Assembly (NCBI RefSeq): GCF_016403105.1
Contig: NZ_CP046156.1
Coordinates: 62,001 to 126,000 of the forward strand
Length of the DNA stretch: 64,000 nt
Source of the DNA: Leptolyngbya sp. BL0902
GTDB taxonomy: Bacteria; Cyanobacteriota; Cyanobacteriia; Phormidesmidales; Phormidesmidaceae
Direction: 5' to 3'
The position numbers and the translations under genes were made by a program. Positions 40,080-48,907 of this stretch are shown here, piece by piece. Numbering within the stretch: the first letter of the stretch is position 1; the number at the start of each line of letters is the position of its first letter. The notes beneath the pieces are model-generated. The model was not told where the DNA came from and did not search any database. It saw nothing but the letters and a program-made list of their open reading frames with translations.

Positions 40080-40724
40080 CTAAACCTGGGCCTGATCCGT
40101 CATCCGTCCTAGGCTGGTGGGGGCTGCTTCATAGACCACTTTGCGCTTGCGCACCAGGTCAGCCCCAGGCACCGCTTCGCCCCCTTGAATGGCCGATTTG
40201 ATGGCGGACTTGTCAGGCGTATAGGTCGTTTTGGCCTTGAGGTACGGCTCTGGAATCATGGCCTCATCCAAGACAATGCAACTGGGCGGATTGTGCTTCA
40301 CCCGAATGCGGTAGGTTTGACCCACCGCTTCATCGGCCATCAGACCTTGCTCATGCAGGTCAAGCACGCCTTGGTCTAGACTGTTGGCCCACCGCTTCAG
40401 ACGTTGAATGTCCGCTTCATGCACCGCTGCTAGGGCATCTAGGCGAGCTTGGGCTGCGGCAATCTCCGCATCAATGTGCTGGCGTAGGGCGACATGGATA
40501 TCAACCGCATCTTCCTGGTGTCCTTGGGCCTGTTGGAGGGCGGGCAGCAGGTCAGTGGGGTCAGCCATCCCGGACTCTAGCTGCATCCAAAGTCGAGCGG
40601 CTTTCCGACTCGACAAGGATAGGGAGCGTTGCACCACCGACTCAGGGATGGCGCGAGTCCGGTTGGGTTTGGCTGGAGTGGGTTTTGGGCTGGGTTTGGG
40701 TTGGCTGGGTTTGGGCGTTGGCAT
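40080..40724 (-). CDS. Gp157-family phage/plasmid protein
   Basis: The ATG at 40724 follows AAGGA with 6-bp spacing, so I prefer it over the ATG 10 codons upstream. The 214-residue protein has a Pro/Lys-rich tail, a helical coiled middle (AAAQARLDALAAVHEADIQR) and a C-terminal QTYRIRVKHNPPSCIVLDEA, then PEPYL and KSAIKSAIQGGEAVPGADL. This end is characteristic of the Gp157 family of siphoviruses (PF05565), often next to recombination genes and linked to phage resistance. It is upstream of the PRTRC cassette and downstream of a PP-loop gene. Confidence 0.8.
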   Translation of the reverse strand: MPTPKPSQPKPSPKPTPAKPNRTRAIPESVVQRSLSLSSRKAARLWMQLESGMADPTDLLPALQQAQGHQEDAVDIHVALRQHIDAEIAAAQARLDALAAVHEADIQRLKRWANSLDQGVLDLHEQGLMADEAVGQTYRIRVKHNPPSCIVLDEAMIPEPYLKAKTTYTPDKSAIKSAIQGGEAVPGADLVRKRKVVYEAAPTSLGRMTDQAQV

Positions 40725-40788
40725 GGGGGTTCCTTTCCGAGGGATCAAGGTCAAGGGGGTCGCCTCACCCCAGCGATAGCGGGCATCG

Positions 40789-42378
40789 TCAGAACAAGGT
40801 TGGCTGGGTATAGGGGGCGTGGAACTTGGCCCACATCGCCTCCCAGCCCGGTCGGTGCTTTTCCTTGGCCAGGGCCGGAGCCATGGTCAGCAGGTCTTCG
40901 ATGCGATAATCCTCGGTGTGGCGCTGCTCAATCCAGGCTCTCAAGAAGCCGTCCGGTTCCCTTGAAAGTTCACCGCCTAGCCGCTTGGCTTGCTCCCACA
41001 GCTCAGTCTCGATGTGAGCGTGGCCCTCGACCGCTAGCAGTTCCACCTTGCGCCAGGGGATGCCGCTGCCGACGATCCGCTGAACTCGGTAGATAGCCCA
41101 GGGCAAGGCTTCAAGGTGAGCCTGGAGGTGGTCTAGAGCCGCTTGATTGCCGTCATCTTTGAGCATCTGGAACAGGCTGCGGCCCTGGGGATAGAGGGTC
41201 TGTTTGGGGTTCAGCCGTCGAGCGAGATGTTCAATCAACAGCGCAAATCCCGCCTCCTCTGGGCATTGGCGATGCTTAAACAGCACCTCTTCCTTGGGGC
41301 CAGCGATGCCTGAGAAGGGGCAATAGACACAGGCTGAACGCCACCAGGGTTCGATGCCCTTCGCCACAACGTTTTGGGCATAGGCTTCGGTTCCGGTTCG
41401 GTCGAGCTTGAACTGGTCAATCAGGGGATAGAAGTTGGTGCGCTTGACCCAAGACGGCTTGGCTTGGCTGGCCCGTTTGGCGTCAGCCAAGTCGCCTCGC
41501 TCCCGTCGTCGCTCTTCACCGACCGTGAACCCGATGGCGACAAAGATTTCAGGCACAGGGCCATGCTCTGAGCCTAGCCACTGCTCGCAGGCATTGGTTT
41601 TGAACTTGGCGCTGCACCGACGACGGTTCTGCACGAACTGCGGCACGATGCCGCCCTCGATCAGGTCTTGGGCTAGGCCATAGCCGGGAGGGTGGTCAAG
41701 CCACTGGCTAGCGGGGTCTGCCTTAAAGTGGTTTTGGCAAAGTTGGCCCTTGCCACTAAACTGCGGCACCCCCCCGACCTGCATCAGTTCTTGGCTGAGG
41801 CCATAGCCCAGCGCATGATCCATCACCCATTGGTCTTGGCCCTGGTGTTTGAATTTGGGGGAGCATTGTCGCCTCGATTCTCCAAACTGAGGTACGGTAG
41901 CCCCTCGGAGCAGTTCATCGGCCAAGCCAAACCCACCGGAACTAGGCGGCTGCACCGTCACCCCTGGAAAGCGTTGAGCCAGGGCTTCAGCACTGATGAA
42001 ATCGAGTACCCGTGGGTCGAGGGGTGGCAGGGCATGGGTGAGGTCAGTTTGTCGTCCTCGTATCCAGCACCGCTGGGGCTGTCGCGTGTCATCGAGGGTG
42101 AGGTAGCCGTCGAGGGTGGAGGGACCTGCCCGCATAATCTGTACGGTGCGAATCCCCTTCTCAGCCAAGACGGGGTACAGATAGGTCTCGTTGAGGTAGG
42201 CGGTATGCGCCCACTCCCCCAGGGTTTGGCTGGTCAGGACAATCAGTTGGTTGAGGTCAAAGGGGTCGCCATTGGGCAGTCGTCGGGTGTCGGGTTGGGT
42301 AGCCCAGAGGTGGGCAAGGGTCGTGCTGTCACACCCAAGACCGTGCATCAGAACGACCCCAGGTTGAGCGAGGGTCAT
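40789..42378 (-). CDS. PP-loop (PAPS reductase-like) protein with a triplicated Cys motif
   Basis: The 529-residue protein opens VVLMHGLGCDSTTLAHLW, a divergent form of the PP-loop SGGxDS of PAPS-reductase/ATP-pyrophosphatase proteins. Three tandem units of about 41 residues (149-189, 191-231, 232-268) share the pattern GxGLA.EL...VPQF...RR.CS.KFK.....QWL, each with one Cys. That pattern is the Cys-containing 'C..K-K....W' block of PAPS reductase-like proteins. A later ACVYCPFSG is the CxxC-type iron-sulfur or metal motif of the DndC/PAPS relatives. It may act in nucleotide or tRNA sulfur chemistry or in DNA modification; which is unknown. Separated by 3 bp from the next gene. Confidence 0.7.
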   Translation of the reverse strand: MTLAQPGVVLMHGLGCDSTTLAHLWATQPDTRRLPNGDPFDLNQLIVLTSQTLGEWAHTAYLNETYLYPVLAEKGIRTVQIMRAGPSTLDGYLTLDDTRQPQRCWIRGRQTDLTHALPPLDPRVLDFISAEALAQRFPGVTVQPPSSGGFGLADELLRGATVPQFGESRRQCSPKFKHQGQDQWVMDHALGYGLSQELMQVGGVPQFSGKGQLCQNHFKADPASQWLDHPPGYGLAQDLIEGGIVPQFVQNRRRCSAKFKTNACEQWLGSEHGPVPEIFVAIGFTVGEERRRERGDLADAKRASQAKPSWVKRTNFYPLIDQFKLDRTGTEAYAQNVVAKGIEPWWRSACVYCPFSGIAGPKEEVLFKHRQCPEEAGFALLIEHLARRLNPKQTLYPQGRSLFQMLKDDGNQAALDHLQAHLEALPWAIYRVQRIVGSGIPWRKVELLAVEGHAHIETELWEQAKRLGGELSREPDGFLRAWIEQRHTEDYRIEDLLTMAPALAKEKHRPGWEAMWAKFHAPYTQPTLF

Positions 42379-42381
42379 GGT

Positions 42382-42642
42382 TCAGCCTTTGAGGGGGGCG
42401 ATTTCGTTCAGGGTTTGAATGACGTTGGCGTAGGACATCGCATCGGCCTCGATGTGATTGAGGTGCGACACGATGGAGCCGGGTTCTACGTGGCCGTAGA
42501 GGGCCGCGCCTATGGTGGCTCGCAGGTAGGTCAGGGTGTCGTGGCTGTCGCCAATCAGGCCCGTCACTTCCGGGATGGCGATATACACCCGCTGCTGAAA
42601 CAGGGTGAAGTGGAGGTACCACTTGCGGTCTGGGTCGGTCAT
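42382..42642 (-). CDS. Small uncharacterised protein
   Basis: The 86-residue protein begins MTDPDRKWYLHFTLFQQRV and has a beta-rich first half and two helices (LTYLRATIGAALYG, ADAMSYANVIQTLNEIA). The start is supported by AGGA at 5 bp. No family is recognised. It is 3 bp from the PP-loop gene and lies behind a GCTATCGC element 40 bp upstream. Confidence 0.65.
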   Translation of the reverse strand: MTDPDRKWYLHFTLFQQRVYIAIPEVTGLIGDSHDTLTYLRATIGAALYGHVEPGSIVSHLNHIEADAMSYANVIQTLNEIAPLKG

Positions 42643-42717
42643 GGTTTTCCTGGTCTGAGAATGAACGTCACCCTGCCAAACGCGATAGCGGATAGCTCTG
42701 AGTGACGGGATAACGGC

Positions 42718-44802
42718 CTAGTTCAGATGGGTGTGGCGAAGCGCTTTTTCGAGATGCTCCCGGCGCTGGGCTTCAGTCACCATCCGGTTCCAGCCCTTAA
42801 GCCGTGCCCCTTGGTTGACCGCAGAGCGGGCGGCGGTATGGGCCAGTTTGAGCAAGGCTTGGTCACGCATGAGGTCAGCTAGGGCAAACTTGGGAACCCC
42901 GGCCTGCTTGTGCCCTAGGACGTCACCTGCCCCTCTCAGTTTCAGGTCGGCTTCGGCAATGGTGAAGCCGTCTTGGTGCTGAACCAGAACTTGCAGCCGT
43001 TCGGCACTGGCAGCGGTTTCCGCGCCATCCACCAGGATGCAATAGGAAGGATGGTCACTCCGCCCCACCCGGCCCCGCAGTTGGTGCAGTTGGGCTAAGC
43101 CAAACCGTTCGGCTTGTTCGACTACCATCACCGTGGCGTTGGGCACATCGACCCCGACCTCAATCACGCTGGTGGCGATGAGGATGTCGGTCTGCCCTGT
43201 CCTGAACGCTTCTAGCGCCTCGGTCTGGGCCGCTGAACTCATCTGGCCATGGAGCATTCCCACCTGATACTCAGGAAAGGCTCGCTGATAGGTGTCCAGA
43301 GCCGTTTCCACGGAGCGCATCTCGCTGTTGTCGGTGTCTTTGACCAGGGGCAGCACCACGTAGGCTTGAAATCCCTGGGCCAGTTGACTGTCAAGCAGGC
43401 GATGGATCTGGTGCGATTGGTCTTGGGTTAGGACTTGCGTGACGATGGGCAGGCGACCGGGGGGCAACTCGTCAATCAGGCTCACGTCCATATCCTGATG
43501 CATCGCCAGGGCCAGGGTGCGGGGGATGGGTGTGGCGGTCAGGCTCAGCAGGTGCGGATTGGGGCCTTTTTTGAGCAGGGCGTTGCGTTGCTTGACGCCA
43601 AACCGATGCTGTTCATCAATCACCACTAGGCCCAGGTCGGCATACTGGACGGCTGTGCTACTCAGGGCATGGGTACCCACCATCAGGTGGATGCGGCCTA
43701 GCCACAACTCACTCAACAGGATGCGTCGTTCCTTGGTCGAGGTGTGGCCTGTCAGCAAAGCCGTTTTGAGGCCCAAGGGTTCTAGCCACGCCTTGACCTT
43801 GGCATAATGCTGCTGAGCCAGGGTTTCGGTGGGCACCATCAGCGCCGCCTGGTGTCCCTGCTCAATCACCGCCAGACATGCCGCTACCGCCACCACGGTC
43901 TTACCGGAACCGACATCGCCCTGCACCAGACGGTTCATCGGGAAGGTTTGGGTCAAGTCATCAAGGATTTGGCTCAAGGTGCACCGTTGCGCTCCGGTCA
44001 GGGCAAAGGGCAGGTTGGCTTTGAACCGCTCCACAAGAGAGCGCGATAGGTTTTGAGGCTTGACCCGCTGCGGCACTTGGCCCCGACGCAGCAGCAATGC
44101 CATCTGGAGGTAGAAGAACTCGTCAAAGACCAGCCGACGGCGGGCCGCTTCGAGCTGCCCATCGTCAGGCGGAAAGTGGATGTGAGCCAGCGCTTCGGAC
44201 AGTTCCATCAGGTGGTGTCGCTGCCGAAACTTGGCCGGGATGGGGTCGTGAAGGGGTGTGCGCTGGAGTGCCTCTCGGATGCGGCCTTGTAGAGTCTGCA
44301 TGTCCAGTCCTTTGCTGAGACGGTAGACCGGGTTCAGCACTCGCTTGGGAATGGTTGATATCGACTTGGGCCGGATGGGCACCACATCGCCCTTGATAGT
44401 CAGACCACCGACATAGCTATCGTGGTGGACGGGGCCTGTGACCGTCACTAACTGGCCCTGGGCATAGGTTTGGCCCTGCTGCTGTCGCCACTGGGCTGAG
44501 GTGTAGGGCAGACGGGCTTTGTGGAACTGGGTGCAGACCAGGCGATGGCGACCTGTCTTGTCACGGATGACCCACGTCTGCACGATGAGCTGGCCACCCT
44601 TGGCGTCTTTGATACTGTGGCGAACCACCCGACCCATCGTTATGACGGTCTCTCCGGGCTGGAGGTCGGCGAGCTTCCGGCGGTGAATCACCTGGTGCTG
44701 CTTGGGGTAGTGGTGCAGCAGGTCAAGATCCGTGGTCAGGCCCAGTTTGGCCAGGGCTGCGTCGGGGGTGGGCGTTTTGCGTTGGGTTTGCGTTGAGGTC
44801 AT
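42718..44802 (-). CDS. RecG-like ATP-dependent DNA helicase
   Basis: The ATG at 44802 is chosen; upstream residues of the open frame are low-complexity Arg/Pro. The 694-residue protein has an OB-fold region with VITMGRVVRHS, Walker A (VQGDVGSGKTVVAVAACL), the RecG DEQHRFGVKQR box, TATPIPRTLALAMHQDMDVS, and the C-terminal helicase block ATVMVVEQAERFGLAQLHQLRG then RVGRSDHPSYC. RecG rescues stalled forks and remodels Holliday junctions. It is a plasmid copy; chromosomal RecG is normally about 690-800 residues. It lies between DUF3560 and the small 86-residue gene in the same orientation. Confidence 0.93.
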   Translation of the reverse strand: MTSTQTQRKTPTPDAALAKLGLTTDLDLLHHYPKQHQVIHRRKLADLQPGETVITMGRVVRHSIKDAKGGQLIVQTWVIRDKTGRHRLVCTQFHKARLPYTSAQWRQQQGQTYAQGQLVTVTGPVHHDSYVGGLTIKGDVVPIRPKSISTIPKRVLNPVYRLSKGLDMQTLQGRIREALQRTPLHDPIPAKFRQRHHLMELSEALAHIHFPPDDGQLEAARRRLVFDEFFYLQMALLLRRGQVPQRVKPQNLSRSLVERFKANLPFALTGAQRCTLSQILDDLTQTFPMNRLVQGDVGSGKTVVAVAACLAVIEQGHQAALMVPTETLAQQHYAKVKAWLEPLGLKTALLTGHTSTKERRILLSELWLGRIHLMVGTHALSSTAVQYADLGLVVIDEQHRFGVKQRNALLKKGPNPHLLSLTATPIPRTLALAMHQDMDVSLIDELPPGRLPIVTQVLTQDQSHQIHRLLDSQLAQGFQAYVVLPLVKDTDNSEMRSVETALDTYQRAFPEYQVGMLHGQMSSAAQTEALEAFRTGQTDILIATSVIEVGVDVPNATVMVVEQAERFGLAQLHQLRGRVGRSDHPSYCILVDGAETAASAERLQVLVQHQDGFTIAEADLKLRGAGDVLGHKQAGVPKFALADLMRDQALLKLAHTAARSAVNQGARLKGWNRMVTEAQRREHLEKALRHTHLN

Positions 44803-44848
44803 GGCGTGGGGGGATACGGTTCTCCCCCTCAACGCGATAGCGAGGAAC

Positions 44849-45847
44849 CTAGCCTTGCGGTGGCCCTTCACCCTCGGTCTGAGCCTCGGCCTTGGCTTCA
44901 GCCTTGGGTTTGTGGGCTTGGATCTCGCTATAGGGCACCCGATACGTCCAGCCCTCAATGTCGAGCCAGCGGGTGATGGTCACAGACTTGGGGTTGACGC
45001 GCACCACCTCATACCAGCGCCCAATGAACCGAATGAAGTCGCCCTTAGCCATGTCATCTGGGGTCAGGACTCCCGCAGAGTCCAGTTCCTGGCTCCAATG
45101 GGCAATGGCGGCCTCGGCGTCTTGTAGGTTGAGCAGGTAGGTTGGGTGGTCAGGGAACTGAGCCAAATCCCGCTCAGCCTGTCGTTTCTTGGCTTCGGCG
45201 TCCCGCAGGCGATTCCCCAGATAGGCTTTGGACTGTCGCTTTTGTACCTGAGCTTGGCTGCCAGCCGCCTTTTCGCTCAGTCGGGTCGCCGCACGGTCGG
45301 CCTGAACCGATTGGCCCATCGCTCGGTGAGACCGCTCCAGGGCACGACGGTGATGGGTCTCGCTATGGTGGCCCACGAGAACAGGTTGGCCGGGTTCGAT
45401 GCCTGCCACAGCGGCATGGGAGCGATGATAGGCCTGGTCTCGCTGTTGGCGCTTAGTCTGTGCCCGCTGGCTATAGCGCTCAGCGCGTTCGGCTGACCGT
45501 TCATCTTTGAGCGCCACTTGTGCTTCGAGGGTTGCTTCGCCCTGTTCTTCGATGCCCTCAGCAATGTCGATGGTTGGATCGTCCCAAAAGCTGAACGTAT
45601 TGCGGCCTGAATACCGGGTTCTTCCACCCAGGTCATACAGCAGGGCTCGGAACGGATCTAGGCGACCTGATACCAGCCAGACGGGACGGGGCGGCTTATG
45701 GGCTCGCTTAGGTGTGGTCATGGATTCCGTAACGGTGAGGCCATGCTGGTGGAGCAGGGCTTGGGCCTGCTTTAGGGTCATGGTTGCATCGGTTGGATCG
45801 TCCTGAGTGTCTTGGGGGGTTGGAAGGGGGGGATTGGATTCGGTCAT
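44849..45847 (-). CDS. DUF3560-family plasmid protein
   Basis: The 332-residue protein has a helix-turn-like N-terminus, then the DUF3560 core: AERAERYSQRAQTKRQQRDQ, VLVGHHSETHHRRALERSHR and AATRLSEKAAG. DUF3560 is common on plasmids and integrative elements and has been linked to nucleic acid binding. The C-terminal part (LTPDDMAKGDFIRFIGRWYE) looks like a small barrel. It is preceded by a GCTATCGC element at 45877-45884. Function is unknown. Confidence 0.8.
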   Translation of the reverse strand: MTESNPPLPTPQDTQDDPTDATMTLKQAQALLHQHGLTVTESMTTPKRAHKPPRPVWLVSGRLDPFRALLYDLGGRTRYSGRNTFSFWDDPTIDIAEGIEEQGEATLEAQVALKDERSAERAERYSQRAQTKRQQRDQAYHRSHAAVAGIEPGQPVLVGHHSETHHRRALERSHRAMGQSVQADRAATRLSEKAAGSQAQVQKRQSKAYLGNRLRDAEAKKRQAERDLAQFPDHPTYLLNLQDAEAAIAHWSQELDSAGVLTPDDMAKGDFIRFIGRWYEVVRVNPKSVTITRWLDIEGWTYRVPYSEIQAHKPKAEAKAEAQTEGEGPPQG

Positions 45848-45905
45848 CGGTGTGTAAAGTGCGTCCCAGATGACCCGCGATAGCGGCGTAGGGTAGACCC
45901 CTGGC

Positions 45906-47459
45906 CTAGATCACCTTGGCAATGGAATCGACCTGAAAGCCATCGCCAAACTCAAGCTGAATCTGGCGAGCAATCCAGGCATCATCGAGGCCATCCTGTT
46001 CAGCAATCCTCACCATGCGTTCGAGGTATTCAGCCTGTTGCATTGGCGTTGGTTCAGACCCAAACACCGCGCCCTGGCTCCACCAGGCCGGGGGATAGAT
46101 GCGGTACATTGCCTTGAACTTGACTACGGCCAACCCCGGTTTATGGCCACGACGGTAGGCTAGGGCGAGCTGGCGTCGGTAGTAGGCTTGCTGCTTTAAC
46201 TCCTCGGGGCTGAGGTGTTCTGTGGCCCATTCATGGGGAATCGGCTCTAGCACCTTCGGTTGGTGGGGTGCTTCCGGTTTGAGCTTAAAGCTGCACTCCG
46301 GGCAGGTGTGATGAAAGACCGTCACCATCGCTCGACATTGGGGACAGGGCACGAGTTTGACTTCGGTTTTGGGGTCTGGGGGCTTGTCTAGGCTCAGGTC
46401 TAACTCGTCCTCGATGCGGCCAAAGCGCTTCAGGTTGCCTGTCCCGAAGTCGATGATGATGCAGTCGGTCTTGCCCGTTTCAGGACTGATCCGCAAGCCC
46501 CGCCCTATCATCTGAATCACCAGGGCGCGACTCATACTGGGTCGCCTCAGCACCACGCATTCTATCGAGCGACAGTCATAGCCTTCGGTGAGGGTACCGA
46601 CATTGACGACCACTTGGATACGACCCGATTCATGGTCTCGGTAGATTTGCTTGCGCTTGCGGGTGGGCACCGAGCCATCCAGATGGGCCGCTGGGATGCC
46701 CGCCTCATTGAAGGTCTCGGCAATGGCCTTCGAGTCAGCGATGCCTGTGGCAAAGACAATCCCTTTGCGATGGCCTGCCAGCTTTTGATATTCCCGCACC
46801 AGCTTCTGGTTGAGCGGTTTCTGGTTGACGGCCTGCTGAAGTTGTCGAGCATCGAAGTCTCCGGTACGGCTAGAAATCGTCACCTTACTCAAGTCGAGGT
46901 CGTCGTAGCCAAAGTAGCGAGGCGGCACCAGCTTACCCCTCCGAATCAGTTGAGCCGGAGATGGCCCCTGCACCAGAGCGGTGTAGTGGTCAGCCAAGTA
47001 TGACTGGCCCAGGCGGAAGGGGGTGGCGGTGAGGCCAATCACGATGCCCGTGGGGTTCGCTTGAATCAGGGCTTGGACGACCTTAAAAAAGGTGGTGCTG
47101 TGGGCCTCATCAATCAGGCACAGTCGCCAGGGCGGAACGGTATGATTCTGGCTGGCTAAGCTCTGCACCTGGGCAATTTGAGCGGGCGCACTCAGGTCGG
47201 GGGTGATGCCTGACTTAATCCTTCCGGTACGTAGCCCAAACACCTGACTAAACGTGCGGTAGGCTTGGTCAATTAAGGGGTCACGGTGGGCCAGAAACAA
47301 GGTCGGGTTGCCCTTACCGACGGCTCCAGCGGCCAGGTTGCCCGCCACAAAGGTTTTCCCGCCCCCCGTCGGCAGGTAGGCCAGAATCCGACGGTGCCCC
47401 GCTCGGATGGCCTCTCGAAGGTCGTCACAGAGTTGGGCTTGGTAGTCATAGAGCGTCAT
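45906..47459 (-). CDS. SF2 DEAD/DEAH-box helicase
   Basis: The 517-residue protein has Walker A (YLPTGGGKTFVAGNLA), DEAH (LCLIDEAHST), TATPFRLG, and helicase C-terminal motifs (VVLRRPSMSRALVIQMIGRG, LRISPETGKTDCIIIDFG). A four-Cys zinc-ribbon-like piece follows (CPQC...HHTCPEC). It is similar to RecQ/type I restriction-like and plasmid helicases. It overlaps the primase gene by 14 nt, suggesting a joint role in plasmid DNA replication or restart. Confidence 0.9.
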   Translation of the reverse strand: MTLYDYQAQLCDDLREAIRAGHRRILAYLPTGGGKTFVAGNLAAGAVGKGNPTLFLAHRDPLIDQAYRTFSQVFGLRTGRIKSGITPDLSAPAQIAQVQSLASQNHTVPPWRLCLIDEAHSTTFFKVVQALIQANPTGIVIGLTATPFRLGQSYLADHYTALVQGPSPAQLIRRGKLVPPRYFGYDDLDLSKVTISSRTGDFDARQLQQAVNQKPLNQKLVREYQKLAGHRKGIVFATGIADSKAIAETFNEAGIPAAHLDGSVPTRKRKQIYRDHESGRIQVVVNVGTLTEGYDCRSIECVVLRRPSMSRALVIQMIGRGLRISPETGKTDCIIIDFGTGNLKRFGRIEDELDLSLDKPPDPKTEVKLVPCPQCRAMVTVFHHTCPECSFKLKPEAPHQPKVLEPIPHEWATEHLSPEELKQQAYYRRQLALAYRRGHKPGLAVVKFKAMYRIYPPAWWSQGAVFGSEPTPMQQAEYLERMVRIAEQDGLDDAWIARQIQLEFGDGFQVDSIAKVI

Positions 47460-48858
47460 GGGCGGTCTTGACCTTGTGTCTGACGGTACGAATCAGGGTC
47501 TTGAGTTCAGGATGGGCGACGGAATCATCGGTCTGAGCGGCTTGGGCGTAGGGATTGGAATGGGCGATGCCGTAGTAGTAGTCCACGGTCTTGCGAATGG
47601 AAGCTTCGCTACGGCTCGGTTGTCGGAAGCCACGATTGGCATCAGCCCAGATTAAGTCCGCCTCTAGGGCATCTAAGGGAGGAGAGCAGCGGGCGCAGTA
47701 GTCTCTAAATAGCGCTTCAGGAGCCGGATAGTAGCGGGCATTTTCGCGCTCTAAAAACCCGGCGGTGCCCACTAAGTTGCAGGCCAGTTTATACCCCGAG
47801 AGATGCCGAAATCCTTCCGGCACGCCCTGACGAATCAGCGCCGCATCATCTTGGGTCAGACATTCAATCAGGGGGGTACTGTCGCGGCGATGGGCGTGAT
47901 GGACTCTCGAGACAGGACGTAGTCGATAGCTTGAACCTGTACTGGTTGCTCTGGCTTGGGCTGGCCGGGGCGCTTCCAGCAGGGCCGCATTGGGGTCAAC
48001 CGCTTCTCCCGCACTGGCTTTCAGACGCAGCTTGAACCATTGCCGCCACCGGGCATCGTCGAGACCGTAGGGAAACAAGCCCGTGCTATCCAGTTTGGCC
48101 TCGAAGTCCATGGCGCTGTACGACTCACCAAAGGTAGACATGACCTTAATCATCTTGGGCCTAGACAGTTCGCCATCAACCACGCTTCGTCTGAGCATTC
48201 CCGGTAGGCGCATCGCCCGTCCCAGGTTACAGATCTGGGGGTCAGCGTTTTGGACAATGCACAGCTTTCGGTTCAGCCGAATCCAGTCCTCCGGTTCCAG
48301 GTCATGGCTGATTCTGAAATAAACATGGAGCGACTTGTTGCCGCTAAATAGGGCCGCCGCAGGTTTGACCTTCAAGGTGCGGCACAACCGACGCAGTCGT
48401 GCTTTTTGCTCCTTAAAGCTAGCATCGTCAATCTCATAGAACAGACAGCGACACCGTTTCACGTCGAGGTTGCTGATGCCCGCCTGGGGTTGGTTGGGAT
48501 AGAACGACACCGTTGCGCCTTGCTGTGACCATCGGTAGACCCATTTCCACCCGTCTTGATAGACCGGGCCGTCAGGCACCCAGCGCGTCCGGTTGCGACG
48601 TTTGCCTTTGGGCCGACACCGCCTCAACTTGAATCCGAGGTGGGTGATCGTGCCTTGCAAGACTCTGTGCTTAGGAATTCGCTGGCCTTTGCGGAGATAG
48701 CACTCCCAGTCTGGGGCCAGGTCTAGGGGTAAGTCCCAGCTGAGCTTCAGCCAGATGCGTTGACCCCGTTCAAAACCAATGCGTTTCAAGAACTGAACCG
48801 TTGAGCGGCGCAGGTCGCCTAGGGTCAGGGGTGGGCTGGGCTGGGGATGACAAACCAT
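47446..48858 (-). CDS. Archaeo-eukaryotic primase (PrimPol-type) plasmid protein
   Basis: The 470-residue protein has a primase-polymerase catalytic pattern: RCLFYEIDDASFKEQKARL (the acidic strand), AAALFSGNKSLHVYFRIS (the S-x-H-like motif) and NADPQICNLGRAMRLPGML (the third acidic block). These are the three motifs of archaeo-eukaryotic primases. Its C-terminal half has a helical RHLSGYKLACNLVGTAGFL and a later RKTVDYYYGIA. It overlaps the helicase gene by 14 nt, and the two probably form the plasmid's replication helper unit. A GCTATCGC element is at 48900-48907, 42 bp upstream of the start. Confidence 0.8.
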   Translation of the reverse strand: MVCHPQPSPPLTLGDLRRSTVQFLKRIGFERGQRIWLKLSWDLPLDLAPDWECYLRKGQRIPKHRVLQGTITHLGFKLRRCRPKGKRRNRTRWVPDGPVYQDGWKWVYRWSQQGATVSFYPNQPQAGISNLDVKRCRCLFYEIDDASFKEQKARLRRLCRTLKVKPAAALFSGNKSLHVYFRISHDLEPEDWIRLNRKLCIVQNADPQICNLGRAMRLPGMLRRSVVDGELSRPKMIKVMSTFGESYSAMDFEAKLDSTGLFPYGLDDARWRQWFKLRLKASAGEAVDPNAALLEAPRPAQARATSTGSSYRLRPVSRVHHAHRRDSTPLIECLTQDDAALIRQGVPEGFRHLSGYKLACNLVGTAGFLERENARYYPAPEALFRDYCARCSPPLDALEADLIWADANRGFRQPSRSEASIRKTVDYYYGIAHSNPYAQAAQTDDSVAHPELKTLIRTVRHKVKTAHDAL

Positions 48859-48907
48859 GGGTTCATGAACTCCTGAGGGTCACAGTGCCGCCCCTGGGGG
48901 CGATAGC

